DNA of 64,000 bases, from contig NC_064771.1 in assembly GCF_011397635.1 (NCBI RefSeq), forward strand, positions 14,447,379 through 14,511,378. Reading direction: 5' to 3'. Source of the stretch: Epinephelus fuscoguttatus (taxonomy: Eukaryota > Chordata > Actinopteri > Perciformes > Serranidae). Below, piece after piece: positions 32,659 to 45,960 of the stretch. The position numbers and the translations under genes were made by a program. The stretch's first letter is position 1, and the number at the start of each line of letters is the position of its first letter. The notes under the pieces were generated by a model that saw only the letters and a list, made by a program, of their open reading frames with translations, was not told where the DNA came from and did no database searches.

Positions 32659-35600
32659 TCACCGGAACTCATAGATGGCTGCACTGTGCTCGGGAACGTG
32701 GGTGAGGTTTAGAGACTGGTACCTGCGGAGTAACAACGCACGACATGTTAGATTATGTATATGAGTTAGAAGCACACAGTACACGCTTGTTTGCAGCTTT
32801 GTGACAATCCTTTTTTTTTTAGATAATCTAAAAGGTTTTAAGTGGTTTATTTAGTCTAAAGACATAATCCTTACATTTTTTTAATGAAATCCAAATCCCT
32901 TTTTGATGTTATATGGTCAGCATTTTTTTCCCGCAATAGCCATTCAATATATTTTCCTTCAGCAATTACTTCCTCATGTATCAGTTATTACTGTTAGTGG
33001 TGGAGTCCGCCATTGCCACCCTGGGTTCAAACTGCCTTTGCATGCACGACAGCACGTAAACTAGTGTTATTTTATTTCGCTGATATCAGCCTCACTTTAC
33101 TCTTCATTGCCTTCACACCATATTAAAGCTGGATTAAGTTACTGCTAATGCAAACGGAACATCTGATTGTTACTCCCATGTTAAAAGCATTCAACTGGTG
33201 AAATACAGCGTGGCTTTTATAGTGATATTATCTGACAAAAATCAAAATTACCAAACTCTGAGATACATGGTTTTCACGATATAGCATATATAGCTATATT
33301 GTTGCTTTAAAATGTGCCTGTTGAGAGCCAGGCATTATATCAATATATGAGACTAGATATTGTCTTTGACTTTGGACATTATAATATCCTAAGTGGTGTC
33401 TTGACCTGGCTTTAGAGCCTAGAAAACATTGGACAGAAGGCGTCCGTGGCCAAAAATGGTCCCAGCCAGATGCCAAAAACTGCCACACAGTTATGAGACA
33501 GACGGCCAGATGGTGACGTTATGTGTTATGTTACGTTGTTGGTATTAACATGTATCTTTGTGTTTTGTCTTTTACAATACAATGACATTTTATTGACAAT
33601 TACTTGTTTGGTTGTGAAATGGTTGCCATTAGGGCTGCAATTAACGATTATTTTCCATTGTTGACTAATTTGTCGATTATTTCTTCAATTAGTCGACTAA
33701 TCATTTTATCAAAAAATTTGTTAAAATGTTGAAAAATGTCGGTCTGTCTCTCCCAAACCCCAACATTATGTCATCTAATGTCTTGTTTCGTACTCGCGCC
33801 ACTCACATTTTAGTTCACCGTCATGGGAGAGTGTGTAAAGCTGTCAATATTTGAACGTAACAAGCTGCAATAAGAGTATTTTGGAGTACTTTTTCATACT
33901 TTTCTATAAAAAATTACTCAAACCGATTAGTAGACTACTAAAATAGTCACCAATTAGACAATTAGTCATCGATTAGTCAACTAATTGTTGCAGCCCTAGT
34001 TGTAATCAGACTGCCACAACGTGATGTCCACTCCACAAACTAGTATTATTCGGCACCCGTTTTTTTTTAAAAAATATAAAAACAGTTTACGCCATGTATA
34101 TCTACATGTAAATTACATTCATGTCTCATTGTTTTAAGCCTGTGGCATTTGTAAGAGCCTAAATTATTTCTCCAAGCTGTCTTTATTCACACATTGGAGA
34201 AGTAGCCTTCAGGGCTTTTTGATAAAGTCAGGTGACGTAGTATCAAGAGTGATAACTTCCACATAGATGGGAAATTGTGGTGGATGAATGGACAATGCAC
34301 AGGACTTTTACCCAGGAGCCCGGAGTTTGACTCTTGTGTGCGTCAACATTAGTTTATACTGTTAGTGTCGTATATTGATTTTGCTAGGATGCTCAGGAAC
34401 TATATTTGAACCATAATGGGATGTCTTGATTGAATGTTTAAACAATGATCATTCAATGTCTCAATGTTTGCTGGGAGCCTGCATTACAGTAAAGTGATGT
34501 AATTTTCTGAGCTTACCAGACTGTTCTAGCTGTTCTATTATTACCCCTTTGTCACTTAGTCATTATATCCACAGTACTTATGATTATTTATCAAAAAATC
34601 TCAGTGTGTAAACATTGGTGAAAGCACCAGTAGTCAACCCTACAATATCTTTTTAATATCCATATTGAGGTATATGGTCCCAAAATACTGTGATTATGAT
34701 TTTCTCCACATCTCCCAACCCTGTGAAAGTCTGAATAATTGACTTCCCTTGACTCCACTGACACAACTGCAATCCAGTTTGTCAAAAACAACCTCAAAAT
34801 GAGAGGCTTGACTAAAATAAAAAGAAGGATGTTGACATCTGAAAGCCAATAGTAAATTATGCTTGAGGAACAAAATGAATCGAGGGCTGACCACAGCCTG
34901 GGCTGATGTTCATGCTCAGCTTTTTCTTCATGTGTGGTTTGCGGGGTTTCACACCAGAGCTGGTGAAAGGCAGCAAAGAGCAAAGAGTCGATCCAATAAA
35001 CAAGCTATTTATATGTCACATAACAACATTCACATTGCAGTTAATACTGTTTTCAGTCCCCACAATAAATGCCGATGTCATAGCAAGTATGACAGAAGGG
35101 CTGGCTGTTAATCATTTTCCACTTTTTAAAAACAACATGAAACAGAGGTATTCTGCAGTCGGAGAGGGAAACAAAACTGCCTCCAAGTATTTGGTCAAGG
35201 ACGGGAAGACCTGATGGAATGAAATCAGAGGGTTTTTGAAACAATAGCCAAACCATTATGTGTGAAGGGAGTTGAAAGAAATGCCAAAGAATGTCAAATG
35301 AAAATGTGAACACTAAAGATAGAGTGCAAGCAGGCTTCCGTTTGCTTATAGCCAGGCAGCACAGCTCTATAAATCAAATGTAACAAACTGAGGGTTAGAT
35401 TGTCCTGCTTCATCCATATAAGGTTACACAGTCTAACTTGGAGCTGTTCAGAAAAAGCCACATTCATCATCTTCTATTCATCTGAGCAAGGGGAAATTTA
35501 GAATTAAGGGCACCTTGACAGACGCTGCACAAAGCTGGAAATTTTGTCTGTAAAGGACTTTGCCTGCCCTGATTTTCCAGCTGGTCTGGGTTTTGATCCA

Positions 35601-37821
35601 GCAACCTTTCAGTCACAATGACTCCACTTTGCCTCACAGTAAGAAGTGTTGTGTTTCATTACCATTCAGAGCTCCTGTGGTAGTAGTAGCCCTCGATCGT
35701 TGCTGTGGATTTCTGGAAGCATATGTAGTAGAATCCGGCAAAGGAAGCCCCGCTGATGTCTTTTATTGTGTGGTCAGGGACCAGGAACTGCTCCTACAGG
35801 GACAGACAGGGTGAGAATTAGCAACAGCTGCGGACATCCAGCGTTTGGTCAGACTCAATTTAAGCAGTACCTTACCTTCCACCTCATGAAAATATAATCA
35901 GAGTTCTTCAGATCCTCATAGTCAAAATCATCTGAGTTGAATGTCTTTGCGTACTGGTAGAAGGCCTGGAACTTGCCCTTGACATATAAAGTAAAAAGAT
36001 TATGTCGTGATAAACCAGCTGATTGTAGAGTTTGTGTAGATTATGTATGTCCAAGCTTTCACCTTACCCAGTGCTTTCGATCCACATCCTCATCTGCATC
36101 CCATTTCCGAGTGAGAAACGGCCGCTTCCTGCTGATGATCTCTCCGGCGAAGAACGTGGTCAGAGTTGGGTACTCCTGCGGGAGTGAACACAACAGAGAA
36201 ACAGTGGTGTTTTGTTTGCTGTGGTGCAGCCGGTCTGATACTGTTTTGTTTCTTCTCTATGTGAGTGAAGGAATGTCACACCCAGTGCTAATAGTTGGTC
36301 TGTCAGTTCAATGTTTTCATCCAAAAGAACAAATTACAGGCTAGAAAGTAACTTCTTAACACATATAAGGCTTTGGCGGTATCTATTTTTTCATATGTTC
36401 CTGACGTTTTACCTGGGTATACAGCTCATGATGGTATTTGTCTTAAAAAAACACAACAAAAAAAAAAACATAAAAGCTGAGCTATTAGCGATATAAGTCA
36501 TGGTAGCATGTATTTCATTATCTAGCCTACGTAAGTGTTTCAAAAATGCAACTGGCCTACTTAGACAAATGCTTCTGGGTTTAAATACTAATGGCTGATA
36601 GAATGATGAATAGAAAGGAAATGAGCGCCCTTGTTGCCGTAGGACCCGATGACACTTGTTGCCGCAACAGATACCAACACACCAGTGGACTGAATGGAGA
36701 TGATGTGTTGAATAAAATCATGTGACTAAAAAAATGCTCTTGTAATTGGAAGAAGTCGTCTCAAAATAAAAGGTAAAAGTAGCAATATTTCCGGACAGGA
36801 GCAGAGATGCTTTTCTTTTTTATTAGTCCTCTAACGTTATCCCCACCACTTGCAATTGCCATCTTTCCCAGTGTGTGCTGTGCACTACATCGCCTCAATA
36901 CAGCATCATACCTTCAGAATTTCTGAATACCCTGGTATACTGCAATACCATGACACCATCCAAGCCTAATATGTATACATAATACTCATAGTCATTGCTT
37001 ATTTTCAATCACTGTAGTCATGCTGTGAGATTTACGATACTGTAAATACAGTTTTGTATAGAAAGACAGTCATCAGTCTATTGAAAAGGACACAAACACA
37101 GTGAGTACAGGCCATCTTAAATTATTGATGTTTGTGGCTTTATAAATGGAATTACTGCTCTCACCTCAGTCAGTCCTTTTATCTTCAGGTACCCACACAA
37201 GTAGGAGTCCTCCATGGTGACATGCTAGAAAGACAATGTTGACATTTACTTCATATGTGTATTATCTGTTTTCTCCTACATTCAAATGGCAGTGAGTAAC
37301 AGTGCTGTGATACGATTGTGACATACACAACATCCTCTTACACAAACCAGCTGTAAACGTGTAGGTTTGTAAGGCTCTCACAATATGACTGAACGTCTAT
37401 TACGTCGTATTTTTGTAATAACTTGAATTAAAATGTTTACATATGGTTAAAAGGGTTGCTAGTAAACAGTCGCAGCTGCTACATCCACAGCTAGCTAGGC
37501 GAATTATTCAACCACAGGCCAGCGCTCATTGATTTCCCAGCTGTCAATCATCGCGCCGCCCGTTTGACAGATCGCCAAATGCCCCTGACAGCTGGCCTGA
37601 ATAGTAAAATATCCGCGTCACAGCCCCACCTGCAAAACAACCTCCACATCGTAAGAGTTCCCTTTGCTCTTCTGGTGGCCCCTGAACTTGGAGCCGCTGT
37701 ACAGCAGCGAGGTGACAACACCGGGCTGCTGGGTGTTTATCGGTGGCGGTGGGATAAGCGAGCCCGAGGATGTGAAGGCCGCGGCGGGGGAGTCGCTGAG
37801 GTATCCAGCGGGGACAGGCAT
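32659..37821 (-). CDS. gid4: GID4, substrate receptor of the CTLH/GID E3 ubiquitin ligase
   Basis: Minus-strand exons are 37630-37821, 37165-37224, 36068-36175, 35876-35977, 35663-35793 and 32659-32722. They total 657 bases and 218 residues with consistent phases and GT-AG borders. GID4 (Vid24 family) binds proteins with N-terminal Pro or related degrons and brings them to the CTLH ligase for ubiquitination. The sequence carries the family core almost unchanged from human: [125 protein letters not shown], ending [14 protein letters not shown] chose MPVPAG at 37821, matching the internal MPVR start of the human protein. An in-frame upstream ATG at 37932 would add 37 residues. The human long form has a further N-terminal extension. 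The last intron (about 2.9 kb) holds a hAT miniature element. Confidence 0.95.
33630..33998. mobile_element. hAT-type miniature element in the gid4 last intron
   Basis: Ends are inverted: TAGGGCTGCAATTAACGATT at 33630 and CTAATTGTTGCAGCCCTA at 33998. Flanking octamers GTTGCCAT and GTTGTAAT match 6 of 8, the 8-bp duplication length of hAT elements. Inner blocks (GTCGATTATTTCTTCAATTA, ATTACTCAAACCGATTAG) match a very common teleost family. No coding capacity. Confidence 0.75.
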
Positions 37822-38484
37822 GGCTCCCGCTTCGCTGGCTGGGCACCGACCGCGGTCAATTGCCGTCTGGGCGAAGGACTCTGTCGGCGTCTCTACGGAG
37901 AGGTGGAAGAGCACTGTAGGGTCCACCAACATTCAAATCCCCCCCGATACCTCCACAGTTTCGTTTACCAGGCGCCAAGCTTCCAGAAAAGTAAGTGGAC
38001 TTCGACGCGGCGCCGTAGGCAGCAGAATCCGCCCTTCTGATTGGTCGGTTTGGTTCACCTTTCGAACATCTTCAACGCTCATTGGTTCAACCTGCGGAAG
38101 GCTTTATGGGAATATCTGGGTGTAGTTTGTTCCTGTCGTGTTGGGACTGGTGTTGGGGTGCGTAGAAGCACTCATAAAACTACATTTCCCAAAAGTAGTA
38201 GTACCTGTGACGTTACTACAAGCAAAGAAGGTCACACGCGTGCTTTTGAACTCAGGAGCTGCTACCTGATAGAAGAGTAAGAGCTATGCCGCAGTAAATA
38301 GAGACATATCAACTTTATACAATTAGCTAGTACAGTATGAACAACAATTTATGCTAATACGTAATATATTTACTCGCATAAAAATATGGCGTTTAAATAA
38401 TTAACGAACTGGTGTCAGAAAGAGGTAGCCTAGCCTGTCAGCTAGCATTTCTTCCAAACATTACATCTTCTCAGCACTGCAGCT
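37822..38484. promoter_or_regulatory. Shared divergent promoter of gid4 and atpaf2
   Basis: The two start codons are 663 bases apart, facing away from each other. The interval is much richer in CpG than its surroundings. It has two reverse CCAAT boxes (GATTGG at 38039 and CATTGG at 38080) and ACTACATTTCCCA at 38179-38191, which fits the ZNF143/SBS consensus ACTACAATTCCCA except for one base. No TATA box near either start. These are typical of housekeeping bidirectional promoters; the same gene pair is divergent in human. Confidence 0.6.
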
Positions 38485-41323
38485 ATGTTTAGGAGCCTTG
38501 TTAGACTTCAAAGTCAGATTGGGAATATCCTCTCTCCCAGTAAAGGATGCCACAGGAGTCAGCACTTTCCGTTTGCTTTGAAATACTCAACAGCTACAGC
38601 AGGTAAGATAAATTATCAGTGTGGATAAAACCGCATCCTTTTTGCTGCAGTATTACATTATATAACTTCACCTTGTTGTGCCCGGAGTGTTAACTGATAT
38701 ACTGTTATTTTCTCCTTGTAGAGAGAAAAAGATTTTATCAAGATGTCAGTATATCCCAAGGTGAAGGTAAGTGTCAAATGTCACTAGCAACAGATCTAGT
38801 GTTGCAGTTCTGTGATCAGGAATATTCATTTGGAGTGGGAAAATCTGCCCTCCACTGTGGAAGGTGTCTCTTCTAGCTTTCTTTGTTGGTAATAAGGCCA
38901 CAATTAATGTTTTTGATATGAAGATAACATCAGAAGAAGTTGTGCCTTTTTCATACCAGTGCTATTCTTCTGTTTAATTAATATTTCTAGGTGGTGTATA
39001 TGAGATAAACCTGGACAGACGGAAACTGAAAACCCCTGGAGGGAAGCTGTTCACAGCACCAAATGAAGCACTGGCCATCGCCGTAGCAACCGAGTGGGAT
39101 GCTCAGAGGGACACACTCAAGTTCTATACCATGCACCTGGTACGGCTTTTGACCGTTATATTGGAAGGGGTTTAAAGCAGAGTTTCTTACCCTTGTATTC
39201 AGAGCCAGTTTAGGGTTGCGTGGTATGTTTTAAAACCACTATATTGATATGTTTTTAATGTGTTCACAATACATTTGGAGCTCCCTCTATGCTGTCAACT
39301 ATTCCATAAGTGTACCATATGCTTATTGACGTGAAATAACAACTTGACAGTCCTTCTTGTGGGAAAGTGGGGAAAACTGAGACCAGAAAACTAGCTGATG
39401 GATATATACAAGTATGAGAAGCCCTAACACAGAGATTGACACATGGAGGTTAACTCCAGAACTGATTCACAGAAAAAAAAACTTGCTAGCTGTTGCTTTT
39501 GTTTGTTTGTTTTGTTTCAGTTTTTTTTCCTCACCACCAGTAAAGGATGTTTAATTAAAAAATGTATCTCACTGAAAGAGTTATGTTTGTACACTCTTCC
39601 TGCAGACTACACTGTGCAACACAGCTCTGGACAATCCCACCCAGCGTAACAAGGACCAAATGATCAATGCAGCCCTCAAGTTCCTGGAGACTGACACTGT
39701 CTGGTATACTAGCCATTCACTTATTATTTACTGTTGCTGTGGATAACTGCATTAACTTATTCAGTGTATTGTACATGCATATATCCACTTAACATAACAC
39801 CCCTTTCAATTAAAAATCCATGTTTGTGTAAGACATAAGAAAATCAACACAATGACAACAACAATAGGATGAAAATCAGTGATTGTTTGTCACATAATTT
39901 TAGAATTGATTTCTGCAGAAAACATGTATTTGGACAAGCTTGTTGATAGAGAGTTTACATGTGATGGTTATTTGCAAACTTTTTTTTACATTGTTAAAAG
40001 TGAGTTAGTTGAAGGTGTGGCTTTAAATGTTAATTGTGTTTTGTGCAGTTACAGAGTAGATGAGCCTCTTGGTTTGGTTGAGCTACAGAAGAATGAGTGG
40101 GATCCTGTGCTGCACTGGATTGAAAACAGGTAACTGAAGCATTTGCTTTGGTTACAGTCAAAGCACAATGACTGACATTAAAGCCCCCCAAATGGTGATA
40201 GAGCCTGTGTAAATGTAGCTACTATATCAAACTCGTTGCTAATTGTGTTTATCTTCCCACCACTCAAATACAGATATAATGTCACTATTGGCTCTTCGTC
40301 CAGTATCTTGGGTCCTGATATCCCACAGACAACCAAAGACACCTTCCGGCAGCACCTGAACTCTTATAACTTCTGGTCTCTGACAGGTAAAACATCTCCT
40401 GACTGATCCAAGATAAGCACTTTTGATATTTGATATGTTTGTTGGGATGTTGTAATAAGATGTAACAGCAGTGGGACAGAGCAATACAGTAATATGGTTT
40501 CTCTGGTGTAGGGCTCGAATATGTGATCACCCAGCTTAAGTCTGTTGTGCTGTCGATGGGGCTGATTGACAGACATCTGAGTGTGGAACAGGCTGTGCTG
40601 CTCTCCAGACTGGAGGAGGAATACCAGGTAGGAGAGTAGCAGAATGTTTTCCATCATCATCTAGCATATCATTATCCTGTGATAACAGTAAACAAATGAG
40701 GTCAAGCTTTGTGGCGTCTATCTTGTGACACAGTTTTGATTTGTGTTTATCATAACCACATTTGCCAGATATTGTGGTATGTTTCTTGATAAGGGAATCT
40801 GTGCTTCTTCAGTCAAAAGTTTTCTTTGGCTTTACTGAAGAGCAAAGAAAAAACATGCTGGAAGCCTTATTTTCTGTCGCTCTGCCCCCACACTGTTATT
40901 GCAAGAATTGCTGCTTTTACTCTTGAAAAACAGCACCCTCTTCTGTTTTCATCATATCCTCCATCTAATCTTACCTGGTAGTACACATTGTACAGTGCAT
41001 TGTAGAAGATGACCTTGCTCTTTTGAGTCTTAACTTGTTCACAGAACTTTAACAGATGTACTCAGTTATAGTAATGGTTTTTTAATGTTGTACTGCTGCA
41101 TGTAGTGCCTTCAGTGTAACAGAAGAAACATACACTTATCATTCTGTGTTTACCCCTCTGCCATGTTTTTTTTCCTCCTGCGCAGATTCAGCGTTGGGGA
41201 AACGTGGAGTGGGCCCATGACTACGACATGTATGAGCTGAGGGCAAGAACTGCTGCCGGAGCTCTTTTTGTTCACCTCTCATCTGAGAGTTCAACTGTAA
41301 AACGCAAACTTCTGCAGGACTGA
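38485..41323 (+). CDS. atpaf2: ATP synthase mitochondrial F1 complex assembly factor 2
   Basis: Exons are 38485-38602, 38722-38766, 38991-39139, 39606-39703, 40049-40129, 40274-40386, 40512-40627 and 41186-41323. They total 858 bases and 285 residues (human ATPAF2 has 289), with all phases consistent and GT-AG borders. Atpaf2 (Atp12 family) chaperones the F1 alpha subunit in the mitochondrial matrix before F1 is assembled. The first 40 or so residues (MFRSLVRLQSQIGN...) are Arg/Ser-rich without acids, as for a mitochondrial targeting peptide. Family signatures follow: KRFYQDVSI, YEINLDRRKLKTPGGKLF, AVATEWDAQ, LCNTALDNPTQRN, YRVDEPLGLVELQKNEWDPV, NFWSLTGLEYV, SVEQAVLLSRLEEEYQIQRW, VEWAHDYDMYELRARTAAG. 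It shares a divergent promoter with gid4. A candidate short inverted-end element lies in intron 3 (39210-39427). Confidence 0.96.
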
Positions 41324-42429
41324 GAAGGACAAGCGCAAACATAAAACTCTCAGTGACCACACATGAAACAACAGCTCAGTTTATCCATGTTTCTACATCC
41401 ATGCAGACAAACACAACACCTCCTGTTTAATACCATTCAGCAGTGACAGCTGCTTTGTCTGCAATCTGTTATAGAGTCATCTCACCCCAGCTAAAAAACA
41501 TTGGCTGTCTTTTTTGCAGTGTTTATACGTGGCAGCTGCCAAGTGTGCCACCCCTAACCGAGTTTCCAGTCGGTTCTCAGTCATCCGTGACATTTTGGAC
41601 ACTGCACATGGTTGCAAGAGAATAGTGACTAATGTTGTTGTGTCTGTTCAGTGGTGGAATTCCATGTTTGCTTCCTCTGTGTGCCACATTTGAATACTGC
41701 AAAGTACATATGCTATCCTAACAGCACAGTATCTATGCTAATTGTGCTGTGTGTAGTGTTTTGTAAGGGTACAATGTGTGAAAAAATATCCATGTTCAGC
41801 TGGTGAAACATGCTGCATTCAAATTGTTTTCTGTAATTAAGACTGTCATCATTGAAGTTGTATGTATTTTAGGATTTTTAGTGTGGTAAAAAGGGAAGAT
41901 TGAATGCTGTACACAGAAAGCAGGACCATCTTGACTGCACAATTATCTACAAAAAGTTTAATTATATTGGAAAACCTGACTGCTTGTATTCAGTAGTAAT
42001 TTTCATGTACAAAGCTGAAGGTTTAGTTGCTTTTACAGCTGAAATTTAATTAAAAGTGACTCATGTTTGCCTGTGCACTTTCCACCAAGTGCAACCAAAA
42101 TGTCAGTAAAGTTTTGTGGATTAAAACCCAAACAAGGCAAAACATTTACAGATGTCTGTCCTGATTAAGTACCAGATGTGCATGTTTTATGTCAGCTCAT
42201 ATCAGAATGAGTGCTAAAGTCATAAAATACCCATTGAGTTTATTGATGCAACCTTTGGTGCTTTTTATTTACAATCGCCCCACTCTGATGATGGATGTTC
42301 CAGCTGTCCAATCACGTTAAAGGTCAGGATTTCTGGTCCAATTACGTTACTGTGTGGGCGGGACTTCGCAGACGTTTCCTCATGTATCATCATCAGCCCA
42401 TGGACTGACTTGTTTGTTGTCGAGCAAAG
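41324..42429 (+). other. atpaf2 3' UTR and tom1l2 promoter interval
   Basis: About 1.1 kb separates the atpaf2 stop from the tom1l2 ATG. The left part is AT-rich, as expected for a 3' UTR. The right part, near 42300-42420, has reverse CCAAT-type boxes (CCAATCACG, CCAATTACG) and is presumably the tom1l2 promoter. No exon of another gene is seen, so the intervening human gene DRC3 is absent here. Confidence 0.55.
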
Positions 42430-45400
42430 ATGGAGTTCCTTTTGGGAAATCCTTACAGTACGCCAGTGGGGCATTGCATTGGTATGTAAGCAGATGTTTA
42501 GGAAGCGACATCGCGTGGCGATAGATGTTTATGTCTTGAAAATGTTTATGTTTTGCGGTAGTCATTTTACGGGCTTGCTACCTTTAGCATGCTAACGTCC
42601 CTGAATGAGTTTCCTACAGCTGGACCGTTAGCCGCCTAGCTAACTTGTAGTTACGCTAACATCTGTTGTCATTGTGTTATGAATACCGCTAACAAACTAA
42701 ATGTGTGTTTTCAGTCATTGTCAGTTCATAGGGTAGTGTTAAAAACGTCCACAAATACATTTACATATATTTTATGGGTGTCTAACAGCGAAGCTAGCTA
42801 ACAGTTAAGTTAGCTAGCCGCCAGTCATCGTCTTATAATTGGACTGCTGTGTGTCGGTGTTTATAGGTTAGTTTCTTTACTAACTGCTGGTGTCTTTCCA
42901 GAGAGAGCCACTGATGGCTCCCTGCAAAGTGAAGACTGGACCCTCAACATGGAAATATGTGACATCATCAATGAAACAGAGGATGGGTGAGTGGCTAGTA
43001 GAAATCAATGAGTATCCATATCTGTTATTGATTAAACCTCTTATATGCACTGGCTTAATAATGTTCTCCTTGTTCCTTGTTTACATAATGTATTGTTGCA
43101 GCACCATACACTATTAGAGTCAGCCTTTTATCTGTGTCATACTAAGAGAGGAAGCCTAGCTCTGGCTGTGTTTTATGCAAGGCCTCATTGCTTATCTCAT
43201 TCCTCCATTAACCTTGTACTGTATGTGTAAACTGGTGTGCTGCGTCAAGGTCTTGTTTGATTAGAGGGTTGTAAACTGCCTTAGGTGGGTCTAGTCTGGT
43301 GTGGTTTGCTATATATCAGCAGTCTATAAAAAGAAGTCTGACTCTACCTATTTTCTGCTCTCTGGGGAATATAAGGGGTGTTGTACGCACACTGCTGTGA
43401 GGCTGATTCGATCTGTTGGGTAGTGGTCAAAGAATTCAAAAGTTAATTATTACTACCTCAGGGTTGAACAGCCGTGTTGTGTTGAGATTGTGAAAAGTCA
43501 AAGAATCATTGACATGTGCCAGTGCCTGGTATTCAGCCTTTTTGCAGTTGTGTTCATCATCCTGTCAATGCCATTCAAAATGCCCTTTAAAGCCCTCGGT
43601 CATTAAGTTCTTGGTAATTGTGTTTGTTCTGCTTGGACTGATGTTCCAATCCATTTAAAAGCTGTGGGCATACTATGCTATGCTATTCTGGTGTGTTTAA
43701 TGTGTGCTTTTGTCTGTGTGTTTATGTGTGTGTGCAGGCCAAAGGATGCTATTAGAGCAGTGAAGAAGAGGCTGAATGGGAACAGGAACTATAGGGAAGT
43801 GATGCTGGCTTTAACGGTGAGTTATAAGAGGGCAGCTGGAGGGCAGATACACTGTATTTACACGTTACAGTATTAAAAGCGTTACTCACGTAGTCTAGTT
43901 CTCATAATGTGTAAATCAGACAAATAAATCACAGATGAAATGAATTGATACTGTGTGTTTTCTCCCACGTAATGTAATATTTTATAGAGTTTGCATTCAC
44001 TGAGAATTTGCAATCCAAAATGTTTTGTTTATTATATGTCTTGGTTGCAAAACTATTCACATGCCTGTAACAGTATTTAACTCACAGTATGCCAGACATT
44101 AGCGTATTCTGACAGCAGATTTTCCTATGCATCCATCAGGTCCTGGAGACGTGTGTGAAGAACTGCGGCCATCGTTTTCATGCTTTGGTCACTAGCAGGG
44201 ACTTTGTTGATGGCGTGCTCGTTAAAATCATCTCCCCTAAAAACAACCCGCCTACAATCGTTCAAGATAAAGTTCTAGCCCTGATTCAGGTAAGCTAACT
44301 TTGTTTGTTTGCACCTTGTGTAGGTTTGTTGCCTTGTGTTCTCATGTCATTAAGCTTAATAGGTTATTCCTATGACATATAGTGAGTCTGTACATCAGTG
44401 TGAGAGAAAACTGGTGTTGATTGAGGTTGTGAGTAAGAGGTGAAGCAGGGTTTGCAGCGTAGATGTTTAGTAAGCTGTGCGTAGGTGTGTAGCAGTCCAA
44501 AAGGTGTCCTGTCATCCCCAGGCAGAGCCTCAGGTAAAGTACAGTGTCTCCTGGGCTTCAGCCAGGAGCAGCTCTAGTTACCTGTCACAGCTCGGGTAAC
44601 GCTGCGAGGCTCATGTGGGCTTCTCTTATTTCCACCAGGGAAACCATGTGGTGTGTGTATGCATACAGTAGCTGTGACGAAGAGGGCCGAATCTAATTGT
44701 CTCTTGTTTGTCTCGTCATTAGGAGGGTCAGCTGGGAAAGCGGTGTGGGAAAATTTATCGAACAGCGCTCCCTTTACACAACAGCAAGAGTATTGTTGAC
44801 ATTTCTTCAGGCAAGATGCAAAATACCCAATCGGGCAGCAGACTGTGGTTGAGTTGCGCAGCTCTCTAGCCACCTGTCTCATCTCTCAGGTGTTAATGTG
44901 TGTACCTTGGAGTTGATAAAAGAGGGCGTGTGTGCACAGTTGATAGTCCTTACAACCTTTTTAGCATAAAGTATTTCAAAGTTGATATATTACAGCCAAA
45001 TCCTCAACAGTCTTGGTCAGAGTATTGGTTTTGTGATCTGCTTTATGTTTTTTTACAGACTCACTGTGACAAAAATAAGGGAGCTATTGAGCTATTGCGA
45101 AAATTAGCTTTTTTGATCAAGCTGGCTGGCAGTTTAAAGTGACTGAGTAGAAGACTTTTGGATAAAGAACACCTTCAAAGCCCTTGTGCACTTGTTTTTT
45201 TTAAAAATGTGTCATGTGTTTGAGCTCTTGTAATGGCCCAGTTTAGTTTTAACCTGCCCACTGATGACAGAGAGAAGCCAAGAGCTTTGTGGTTTGCTGA
45301 CTGAATGCATTCAAAGCAGACAAACAGAAATAATCAGAGAACAAGCCTCTTTTACTATTCTGACATCCCTTGCTTTGTTTGCTGTGTCAGCCCTCCCTTT

Positions 45401-45920
45401 ACCCATTGTTTTTTTCTGTTCAGTCTCTCCCTCTGTTTCCTTTTAACTCTTTTCTTACTCTGCCTTCTCCAGGCGTGGGCTGATGCATTCAGGAGCAGTC
45501 CAGACCTCACAGGCGTGGTCCAAATCTATGAGGAGCTAAAGAGGAAAGGCATCGAGTTCCCCATGTCAGACCTGGAAACCTTGTCCCCTATACACACACC
45601 TCAGCGGGTAGGAGGCATCATACTAAGCAGCAAAAGGCCCAATGTCCACCAAAGCATGTTTTTTCCAGCTAAAAAAAACATCAGGCACTCCTCAGGAAAC
45701 ACCAAGCTGGGAGCGCTTAAGAATGCTTTGGAGGCGTAGCACTTTTCCAGCTTGGTTGCGTCTGGTTGCTATGATATGGAATATCCACGCAAGTAAAATG
45801 TCCGGCAAGGTTGAGTACTTCCTCTGGCCCTTGCTTTGGATGACGGAAAGCTGAAGCACGTAGGGAGAGAGGACAGACCCACCAGTTTATGTAGGGTCAT
45901 GAGGTGAAATATATATTAAA

Positions 45921-45960
<40 letters not shown>

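Noticed and set aside
37564-38125. Overlapping plus-strand open frames of 153-158 codons
   Set aside because: They lie opposite gid4 exon 1 and in the GC-rich promoter, where open frames arise by composition. There is no recognisable product.
39210-39427. Possible miniature element in atpaf2 intron 3 (TTAGGGTTG ... GAAGCCCTAA)
   Set aside because: Only about seven end bases pair cleanly and no target duplication is visible, so it is not claimed as an element.
42600-42860. GCTAGCTAAC-rich segment in tom1l2 intron 1 as a regulatory palindrome
   Set aside because: Such GCTAAC/GTTAGC motifs are abundant in teleost repeats and no defined boundaries or symmetry were found.
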